Shown here: positions 6,799 through 12,320 of the stretch, one piece after another
Layout: each line of letters begins with the position of its first letter
Position numbering within the stretch: the first letter of the stretch is position 1
Assembly: GCA_041946865.1 (NCBI GenBank)
Contig: JBHGBF010000170.1
Location: forward strand, 1 to 12,320
DNA: 12,320 nt
DNA from: RPQK01 sp041946865
GTDB lineage: Bacteria > Acidobacteriota > UBA6911 > RPQK01
Direction of reading: 5' to 3'
Made by a program: the position numbers and the translations under genes
The notes under the pieces: generated by a model
The model's input: the letters and a program-made list of their open reading frames with translations, nothing else
Database searches by the model: none
Told to the model about the DNA's origin: nothing

Positions 6799-6854
6799 AA
6801 CTACAAACGGGATACGGCCTCTGCCCGAATCAGATCCCGTGCCTCGTATCTCTC

Positions 6855-8618
6855 TCATTCGCGGGCTGCGCCCGGCTCCTCTCCGCACCCCGTTATCGTT
6901 TGGGCGCCAAAGGAGTACCACGGTTTCATCTGCGGATTTTTGCTGTCTTCGCGAAAGGGATTCTCGCGGTTCACCGTCCGCGTCGCGTAGATGATCTCCT
7001 CACCCGGACCCGCCTGGACCACGCAGTTGGCGGCAAAGCTCGCATGCAAGGCGGGAGCCGTACCCTTCGGCGCAAGCCGCGTCTGGTTCACGGCAGCGCG
7101 GATCTCCTCATCCGCGCCAAGGTCATCCCAGATTCTCGAGCCTCCGCGCCCTGCCGGGCAAACGAAAGTCGTGAGCGTGCGAAACGAAGCAAAACTGGCT
7201 TGCACCGCCAGGTTTCCCGCCACCGGATCCGGGCCCGAAAGGTTGAAAAGCAACTGGGCGCCGGCCGAGGCCGCCAGCTCGGCGATCTCGTTCCAGAGTG
7301 CGTCATGGCCGATAGTCAGCACGGCCGGCACTCCTTTCAGACGAAACCACATTCGGGCTGGACAGCGGACCGGCTGATCATAGCGGGTGAGCAGCCGGCC
7401 GTCAGGTCCGATAGCGAAGGCGCTGAACAGCTGCCGCCCGTCCTGCAGCACGGACATGGCGAAAATAACACAAAGGCCGCGCTCCTTGGCCGCTTCTTGA
7501 ATCCTGGGCAATGCTTCTTCTTTCAGTGACAGGAGCGGGAAGGCAACCACGTCTGCCCCGTGACCGGCTGCCTCGCGGATCACCTGTTCCATGTGGGCGA
7601 GGTTGTGATCCGGACTGGTGGAAACCAGTACCTGCGCCACCGCGATCGTCAGCGGGATTTCCGGCGATTCGTAGCGCTTCCAGCCGGCCGTCCTCACCGG
7701 CTTACCCTCTCTGAGACGCGCTCCCCTGTCCCAGAACTCCTTGAACGCCTGGTGGGTACGTCGGCGCTCCGCTTCGGCTCGAGTGGCGCGGGAAATGTCG
7801 ATAGTGCTGATCACCAATTGCTCGCACGCGTCGTATGTAGCCGCCGCCAGCCCGCCCTCCGGGTCGATGACGGCGCTGTGGCCGTGTCGGCCACTGATTC
7901 CCTGTGTAGTGGCGCTGTTTGCGAAAACCACGTAGATGTTGTTCCGAAGAGCACGGGCGACGTACCAGTACCAGCCAAGCTCGGGAACCCATTCACTTTC
8001 GAAGTTGTCGGACAACTCGAAAGAGACTTGGGCCCCATCCATCACCGGGAGGTCTTCGACCGCACGCAGCCAGCGATCGGCGCAAATGATGGCAGTGCAG
8101 GGAATGCCGTCGATGTAAAACACGCGAGGAAGCGGGCTGTCACGCCGGTCGTAGAGCTTCGTATAGCGAAAGAGCTCCCGACCATCGGGGTCAAATACCA
8201 CCATCCAGTTAAACCCCCGGCGGCCGGCCTCCGCCGCCGAGAACACACCCAGCATCACGTAGACCTTGCGCCGGGCGGCCGCCTGGCTCACAGTCTCCAG
8301 GGCGGCAAGGGTTTCCGGGTGATCAGGCGCCTTCAGCTCACGCAAGGCGCCTTCCGGGAAAACGACGACGCGGCACTGCTCGTCGGCAGCCTTGTCGATG
8401 TATTCGAGGATCTTCTGCAAGTTATCGGGCCAACGGGACACGATTCCAATCTGGGCGATGGCAATGCGGAGGGGCGGAGGGGCGAAGGGGCGGAGGGGGA
8501 ATGTGAAGGGGCGAAGGGCCAGGACGCACGCGAGTCCAAGAACCGCCCGTTTTGTCGCAAGCCGCCGGAAGTCGAGAGACGACAAGGAGACTCGCCATGC
8601 CTCCAGAAATGATGCCAC
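6855..8618 (-). CDS. Double-domain carbon-nitrogen hydrolase (nitrilase superfamily); second domain catalytically degenerate
   Basis: Nitrilase-superfamily enzymes hydrolyse amides or nitriles, or transfer acyl groups, with a Glu-Lys-Cys triad. From the GTG at 8618 the protein is 587 residues. Domain 1 (about 50-300) has the triad: E89 in VVFPEGAL, K154 in RYTKLYD and C179 in AIICADRW. Domain 2 (about 321-570) repeats the fold, starting IPLTIAVAQ, but the aligned positions are L362, Q415 and G437, so it should be inactive. A hydrophobic stretch (AVLGLACVLAL, about 25-35) could be a signal or anchor. Start choice: the open frame runs up to 8798, but the first 60 codons overlap the upstream gene; the GTG at 8618 is seven bases past its stop. 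An ATG with a good GGAGG at 8598 is out of frame. It is the last gene of the operon. The natural substrate is unknown. Confidence 0.85.
   Translation of the reverse strand: MASFLEAWRVSLSSLDFRRLATKRAVLGLACVLALRPFTFPLRPFAPPPLRIAIAQIGIVSRWPDNLQKILEYIDKAADEQCRVVVFPEGALRELKAPDHPETLAALETVSQAAARRKVYVMLGVFSAAEAGRRGFNWMVVFDPDGRELFRYTKLYDRRDSPLPRVFYIDGIPCTAIICADRWLRAVEDLPVMDGAQVSFELSDNFESEWVPELGWYWYVARALRNNIYVVFANSATTQGISGRHGHSAVIDPEGGLAAATYDACEQLVISTIDISRATRAEAERRRTHQAFKEFWDRGARLREGKPVRTAGWKRYESPEIPLTIAVAQVLVSTSPDHNLAHMEQVIREAAGHGADVVAFPLLSLKEEALPRIQEAAKERGLCVIFAMSVLQDGRQLFSAFAIGPDGRLLTRYDQPVRCPARMWFRLKGVPAVLTIGHDALWNEIAELAASAGAQLLFNLSGPDPVAGNLAVQASFASFRTLTTFVCPAGRGGSRIWDDLGADEEIRAAVNQTRLAPKGTAPALHASFAANCVVQAGPGEEIIYATRTVNRENPFREDSKNPQMKPWYSFGAQTITGCGEEPGAARE
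8471..8515. repeat. 8-bp tandem repeat (GGGGCGRA) in the nitrilase N-terminal region
   Basis: On the plus strand units GGGGCGGA, GGGGCGAA, GGGGCGGA lie at 8471-8494, then a degenerate longer unit (8495-8507) and another GGGGCGAA (8508-8515). They encode the proline-rich FTFPLRPFAPPPLR before the first nitrilase strand. Eight is not a multiple of three, so gain or loss of a unit changes the reading frame. Confidence 0.7.
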
Positions 8619-8625
8619 GTTCTTC

Positions 8626-10419
8626 TTACTTTTTCCGAATGACCAGCACCCAATCCTGCGTATCGGGGGCTGTGAAGACCTGCGGCCCGCCACCGACCTC
8701 AATCTGAGGCTGGTATTCGCCGGTCCTCGGATTGAAAAACCGAGCTTCATATCGGCCGGCCTTCGGGTCAGCCAGCTGCAGGACTGCTTTTCCTCCAAAC
8801 GGAAAAACGGCTACATACTGGCCGGCGGGATTGGCCAGGGTGTAGACATCCTGATCGTTTTGCAGGACGATCCGCCGCAAAGGCGCCAGCCGCGCCAGGT
8901 CCAGTTGGGACTCGTCCAGGAAAGCAGACATCCGTTTCAGGTCGGCCAGGATCGGCGGCTGTCCCGCGATACCGTAGTACTCCGCGTCGTAAAGGCGCGG
9001 AGGATTGCCTACCAGAACCTCGTAGTGGGCATCGGGCCAGGCCCAGGCATAGCCGGAGGCAAAGGCGACCCAGTAGGCCTTGCGCAATAACTCGTACAGG
9101 TCTTTCCGTTTCCACATGGGCGGCGCTTCGTAAAGGATGACGGGCCGCGAATAATCGGGGTTCAACCAAAGACACTCGCCTCGCGCCGCGAGGGCACGCA
9201 GCACGTTGGGTATCGGTGAATTGCTCATGCTGGCCGAAGGGCCTCCGCACGCCACGATCTCAGCGCCCGTTGTGTCGGGAATCGGGTTCCAGTCCGACCC
9301 GACCTCGTTCATGACAACCTCGAGCGCGCGCCCGATGGTCAGGGGACGGTCATACGGGTCACTCTCCCGGACGTACGAGCGCCAGTGGCTGAACCACTCG
9401 ATGGCCAGTTCCGGCGCAATCACCCGGCCGGAATTCGGGTTGCGCGTATCGCCCCCGATTCTGTACATGACATTCCAGTAGGCAGCGGTGCGGGCGAGCG
9501 TGTAGCGCAACATCTTCTTAACGTAGCGCACATGGTCGGCGTTCTTCAGGTCGTAATACTCGTTCTCGTCGTCGCCATCGCCGTCCCCATTCTTGTCCTC
9601 CAACCATCCTCCGTTGGCAACGTTATAGAAGCTGTGGGCCCAGGTGAACTCACCCTTCTGGACAGCCTGCGACGTCAAAATCTGGAGGGTATAGAAAAGA
9701 CCTTTAGCTTTGGCGCGGGACAGTTCGCGGTCCAGCCGCTGAAAATAGGCCAGGCTGAAGCGGTCACGATCAATCTTCCAGTTCTGCGGGTCAATCACCT
9801 GCAGGGGCGGGTAAAAGCTCGGGTCGTTGATCGTCTTCGAGCGCTGAAACAGCACTCGGATGTCCATCATCATGTTGATGCCGTGATCGCCGAGCAGATC
9901 GATGAACGACATCATGATCTTCTCCGAGGGAAAATCCAGCGACCGGGCCGGGCCGATATCCGCTCCGCCCGAGTTGTTGGGGTGCGGGAAAAGTCCGAAA
10001 TTCACGGGATAGTAGGGGCTGCCGTCCTGACGGAAGAACATGCGCGGCAGAGTCCGCTTACGGGTCAGACCGCCGCGGGAAACGGGCGCAGTAACGTCAA
10101 GCCGGCCGGATTTGCCGTTCACCTCGGCGACGTTCGAGACCGTCCGGTAGGTCCAGGCCCCCTGCTCCGGCGGAGCAAAGCGGATGCGAAAGATCCTTTT
10201 ACCGCCAGACTCTCCGTCGTAAAAGCCGTCGACTGTCAGCGAGCGATTGCTGGACGTGTGGGTAAAAGTCGCGGTCAGATCCGCATCGCGAAAAGGATTC
10301 TGCAGCGGGCTGCCAGTTTCGAGAGTCAGTTCGAAAATCTCCCACTGGGGCGTGACGGCCAGCGCCTGCCACAGAAAAGAGACCGCCATGACGACCAAGA
10401 TCACGACCCAAGATTTCAT
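8626..10419 (-). CDS. Secreted DUF5060 glycoside-hydrolase-like protein (paralogue A)
   Basis: The 597-residue protein starts with a Sec signal (MKSWVVILVVMAVSFLWQALA). Residues about 25-95 form a DUF5060 beta-sandwich (WEIFELTLETG, NPFRDADLTATF, DGFYDGE, RIRFAPPEQGAWTY), a module found before glycosidase barrels. A barrel-like domain follows to about 500, then a C-terminal beta domain (about 530-597, ending FFNPRTGEYQ...WVLVIRKK) like the collagen-binding-type domain seen at the end of DUF4038 glycosidases. Candidate acids are D324 in RIGGDTRN and E431 in VILYEAPPMW. Residues 275-287 (DKNGDGDGDDENE) look like a calcium loop. The frame is open to 10686, but that extension overlaps the upstream gene and is not protein-like; the ATG at 10419 has GGAG four bases away and begins the signal peptide. 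Middle gene of the operon, 7 bases before the nitrilase GTG. The sugar substrate cannot be predicted. Confidence 0.85.
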   Translation of the reverse strand: MKSWVVILVVMAVSFLWQALAVTPQWEIFELTLETGSPLQNPFRDADLTATFTHTSSNRSLTVDGFYDGESGGKRIFRIRFAPPEQGAWTYRTVSNVAEVNGKSGRLDVTAPVSRGGLTRKRTLPRMFFRQDGSPYYPVNFGLFPHPNNSGGADIGPARSLDFPSEKIMMSFIDLLGDHGINMMMDIRVLFQRSKTINDPSFYPPLQVIDPQNWKIDRDRFSLAYFQRLDRELSRAKAKGLFYTLQILTSQAVQKGEFTWAHSFYNVANGGWLEDKNGDGDGDDENEYYDLKNADHVRYVKKMLRYTLARTAAYWNVMYRIGGDTRNPNSGRVIAPELAIEWFSHWRSYVRESDPYDRPLTIGRALEVVMNEVGSDWNPIPDTTGAEIVACGGPSASMSNSPIPNVLRALAARGECLWLNPDYSRPVILYEAPPMWKRKDLYELLRKAYWVAFASGYAWAWPDAHYEVLVGNPPRLYDAEYYGIAGQPPILADLKRMSAFLDESQLDLARLAPLRRIVLQNDQDVYTLANPAGQYVAVFPFGGKAVLQLADPKAGRYEARFFNPRTGEYQPQIEVGGGPQVFTAPDTQDWVLVIRKK

Positions 10420-10498
10420 CTCTCTCCATTCCTCTTGTTTTGGAAGGCAGGATAAGTTGCCTTTGTGCTCATTGACCGGCAGCCACGGACGTTGCAGT

Positions 10499-12157
10499 TC
10501 ACTCGACCCTCCGCAGGATCGCCGCCCAATCCATACCTTCCGAAAGGAAGAAGGACAGCTTTCCGTCCTTGGAGGCAATCCGGCCGCCTGGTCTGGGAAC
10601 CGGGTGCGCGGGAGGAGTGTTATTGAGCAGCACCGATTCAAGCTCGTACTCGCCTGCAGGAGCGTTGACCTCGACCCTGCCGCCATCCCTCGAATAGACG
10701 AGGTAGCAGTTGCCCGGGGCGGCGAGCATGAAGTTTCGCCGGTACTCGTCGCCGCAAATCTCGACTGGCGCGGCGTTCACTGATTCGTTGCGCGGTTCCA
10801 TCTCCCAGTATGGCAGGCGTTGCATGACTTCGGCCAGAGTGCGCAGATCAGAAGGCGTCCGGCTGCGCTGCATAAAGGGAAGCGGATCCGAGGTCTCGTA
10901 CGTCGCGGGATTTCCCCACATGGTATAGGCGCCGGCCAGTGCGGCTGTCCAGAAGGTGGCGCGCACGGTCGTCGAGGTCTGACCATTCCAGGAGCGTGTG
11001 CCTTCCATCTCATACCCCGGTTCTTCGTTGATGATCGGAACGTTAAAGCGACGCAGCCGGTTCAGAAGATCGTTGTGACGGGCGAAAGCACGAGCGTTCC
11101 AGGTGGGATCGGTCGGTTCGGCGACGTCATCCGCCAGTCGGGGCGCCGAGCCCAGCGCTCCAACCTGCATCTGTCGCAGCATAAAGTCGGCCCACGGAAA
11201 CGGCCAGTCCAGGAGCAAAGTGAAAAACCCGGGATTCCTGGCCTCAAAGGTCTCCATCGGGTTGTGCACCGCGACCGGCACTCCGAAGACAGCCAGTTGT
11301 TTGAGGAGAGTGCCGAATCGATTGGCCCAGACGTGATCGCGGGGATCGTATTGCCGCTTGCGCTCGGAGAACTTCTGCTCTACTTCATTCGCGAGAACCG
11401 GCATCACGTTCGCATAAGCGCCCATCCGCGCCATCCCGTAACGAAGAAAGGCTTCGTCCTGCTCGGGCGTCAGCCTGCGCTGAAACTTGTCATTGAAGTA
11501 GTAGAAGTAGGGAGAGGCCAGAATGTCCGCTTTGCGCAGCGCATCGATAAACGCATCGATGGCCTGGAACCGCGCCAGGTTGTAGCTCCAAAGGTCCGCG
11601 CCTCCCTGGCCGAAAAGATCCTTTGACTGGCCGTGGACGCCGGCCATCATGAACAGGACCCGGTTGATCCTCGACTGCTTGAGGAAATCGATCACCCCGG
11701 ACCAGACGCCCGGAGAGGCAAACTGGCAGGACAACCGCGTGCTGATCAGGAACCGCCGGGTTCCGTCCGCATGCCGGAAGTGCGGGCCGTCCGCCTTCAG
11801 CGGGCCGTGCAGGTAAGATCTGGCCGGAGGGACACATTCCAGGGACCCTCGCACGGCGGCAAGAGCGGGGTCGTTTGACTCGGTCACGTAATCCCATCGA
11901 CCGACTTCGAGCGGCATGAAACGCACCCGCCAGGTGGACCCGCCGTCATAGAACCCTTCGACCTTCAGGCGCCGGCCATCGGAGTGCGAGAAAACGGCGC
12001 TCAGAGCGACGTCACGAAACGGGTTCGCATACGATTGCCTGGATTGCAGAGAAAGCTCGAAGACGTCCCAACGCTCCACGCTCGGGGATTGCCCGCAGAG
12101 CAGCGGACTGAGCAGGTTAAGACAGAGCGCACAGAGAATAAAACTGCTGATTCTCAT
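10499..12157 (-). CDS. Secreted DUF5060 glycoside-hydrolase-like protein (paralogue B)
   Basis: A 552-residue exported protein, first gene of the minus-strand operon. The signal peptide is MRISSFILCALCLNLLSPLL, with no proper lipobox at C21. Residues about 28-95 are a DUF5060 domain closely parallel to paralogue A (WDVFELSLQSR, NPFRDVALSAVF, EGFYDGG, RVRFMPLEVGRWDY). The following barrel has the two acids expected of a retaining glycosidase: E258 in VLANEVE, a likely acid/base, and E378-E379 in VPIINEEPGYE, where the nucleophile should lie. A beta domain closes the protein (about 490-552). Paralogue A has D324 where B has E258, so the two have diverged in their active sites. A near-consensus promoter stops six bases before the ATG and no Shine-Dalgarno is present. 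It is separated from A by 79 bases. Function as a glycosidase is inferred from domain type and these residues. Confidence 0.87.
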   Translation of the reverse strand: MRISSFILCALCLNLLSPLLCGQSPSVERWDVFELSLQSRQSYANPFRDVALSAVFSHSDGRRLKVEGFYDGGSTWRVRFMPLEVGRWDYVTESNDPALAAVRGSLECVPPARSYLHGPLKADGPHFRHADGTRRFLISTRLSCQFASPGVWSGVIDFLKQSRINRVLFMMAGVHGQSKDLFGQGGADLWSYNLARFQAIDAFIDALRKADILASPYFYYFNDKFQRRLTPEQDEAFLRYGMARMGAYANVMPVLANEVEQKFSERKRQYDPRDHVWANRFGTLLKQLAVFGVPVAVHNPMETFEARNPGFFTLLLDWPFPWADFMLRQMQVGALGSAPRLADDVAEPTDPTWNARAFARHNDLLNRLRRFNVPIINEEPGYEMEGTRSWNGQTSTTVRATFWTAALAGAYTMWGNPATYETSDPLPFMQRSRTPSDLRTLAEVMQRLPYWEMEPRNESVNAAPVEICGDEYRRNFMLAAPGNCYLVYSRDGGRVEVNAPAGEYELESVLLNNTPPAHPVPRPGGRIASKDGKLSFFLSEGMDWAAILRRVE

Positions 12158-12169
12158 GGCCGAGAGGCC

Positions 12170-12199
12170 AAAATAACCTTACGCCCGCGCGCTTGTCAA
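12170..12199 (-). promoter_or_regulatory. Sigma-70-type promoter of the glycosidase/nitrilase operon
   Basis: On the minus strand a perfect -35 TTGACA (12199-12194) is followed after 18 bases by TATTTT (12175-12170), a four-of-six -10. The predicted +1 is about 12163, six bases before the ATG, so the leader is too short for a Shine-Dalgarno. A small palindrome GGCCGAGAGGCC at 12159-12170 covers the start point and could be an operator, though a 4-bp stem may be chance. Confidence 0.6.
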
Positions 12200-12238
12200 A
12201 AACCATGTCCTGAAAATCGCAATGCCTCATCAGTCTTG

Positions 12239-12320
12239 TTTGTAGTGCCGCCTTTAGGCGCCCTTTAGGCGGGCTTTTTCGAACCGTAACCGCTCTCAAT
12301 GGTCAACTGCGGTTCGAAAA
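12239..12320. repeat. Palindromic element, copy 2, cut by the window end
   Basis: It opens with TTTGTAGTGCCGCCTTTAGG, matching copy 1 (6709) in all but a few bases, and continues to the same GGCGGGCTTTT sequence. CCTTTAGGCG is present twice (12251-12260 and 12262-12271), an 11-base duplication absent from copy 1. An inner inverted repeat, TTTTCGAACCG at 12276-12286 and CGGTTCGAAAA at 12310-12320, shows that the right arm has begun; its outer part lies beyond the window. The hairpin and T run (12275-12279) could stop plus-strand transcription. Confidence 0.75.

Larger units (their letters stand above)
6709..6807. repeat. Palindromic element with 17-bp perfect terminal inverted repeats, copy 1
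   Basis: TTTGTAGTTCCGCCTTC at 6709-6725 is repeated exactly, inverted, at 6791-6807. Each arm holds its own small GC hairpin (CCGCCT/AGGCGG type) followed inward by a T or A tract. The about 65-base centre has no ORF. A related sequence starts at 12239 with the same TTTGTAGT end and the same order of parts. The layout resembles a small non-autonomous palindromic repeat (REP- or MITE-like). No target-site duplication is obvious at the borders. Confidence 0.8.

Noticed and set aside
8471..8515. GC-rich repeats as a CRISPR array
   Set aside because: Units are 8 bp and contiguous, with no spacers, and lie in coding sequence.
7560..8612. 350-codon open frame on the plus strand opposite the nitrilase
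   Set aside because: No recognisable domain; the opposite strand has both nitrilase domains.
8619..8798. 60-residue N-terminal extension of the nitrilase
   Set aside because: It would overlap the end of paralogue A by 173 bases and reads as basic low-information sequence; the GTG at 8618 fits the gene junction better.
9385..10455. 356-codon open frame on the plus strand opposite DUF5060 paralogue A
   Set aside because: Composition is typical of an antisense shadow and the minus strand carries signal peptide, DUF5060 and C-terminal domain.
10420..10686. 89-residue N-terminal extension of paralogue A
   Set aside because: It overlaps the paralogue B 3' end, and the signal peptide plus Shine-Dalgarno start at 10419.
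10820..11626. 268-codon plus-strand frame opposite paralogue B
   Set aside because: Antisense shadow; no motif or start signal.
12095..12097. Cys21 of paralogue B as a lipoprotein attachment site
   Set aside because: The preceding residues are P-L-L, not the small residue needed at -1, so an ordinary Sec signal is more likely.

Overview
The window is GC-rich, gene-dense bacterial chromosome. I read it as most likely Acidobacteriota or a similar soil lineage. The grounds are indirect: an M56 (BlaR1-type) peptidase joined to a TonB C-terminal domain, a secreted M28 peptidase with a PA-like insert, a TldD carrying a Tat signal, and DUF5060 glycosidase-like proteins, a mix I associate with that group. 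There is no RNA gene, phage, insertion-sequence transposase or CRISPR array.

Layout. (1) Positions 1-1624, plus strand: a decayed or frameshifted M56 peptidase, then in another frame a TonB C-terminal domain followed by a segment resembling the periplasmic part of ExbD/TolR. (2) 1758-3245, plus: a secreted M28 zinc aminopeptidase with all metal ligands present, probably translated from a nearly leaderless mRNA. (3) 3297-3635, minus: a one-domain STAS anti-sigma-factor antagonist. (4) 3806-6678, plus: a two-gene tldD-pmbA operon with an ATGA overlap, in which only TldD has a twin-arginine signal. (5) 6709-6807: a palindromic element made of two inverted arms, each acting as a plausible intrinsic terminator for one of the two converging operons. 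(6) 12157-6855, minus: a three-gene operon of two divergent DUF5060 glycoside-hydrolase-like proteins and a double-domain nitrilase-superfamily protein whose second domain has lost its catalytic triad. (7) 12239-12320: a second copy of the palindromic element, cut by the window end.

How the genes fit together. The best candidate for something undescribed is the minus-strand operon. It has one near-consensus promoter at its head, short gaps (79 and 7 bases) and a terminator at its end, so two secreted sugar-acting proteins are probably co-expressed with a C-N hydrolase. That suggests processing of an amide- or nitrile-bearing glycan or glycoside, which is inference. The M28 peptidase and TldD/PmbA are proteolytic genes; no link between them and the glycosidase operon is visible apart from proximity. 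Every gene-free stretch is shorter than 300 bases.
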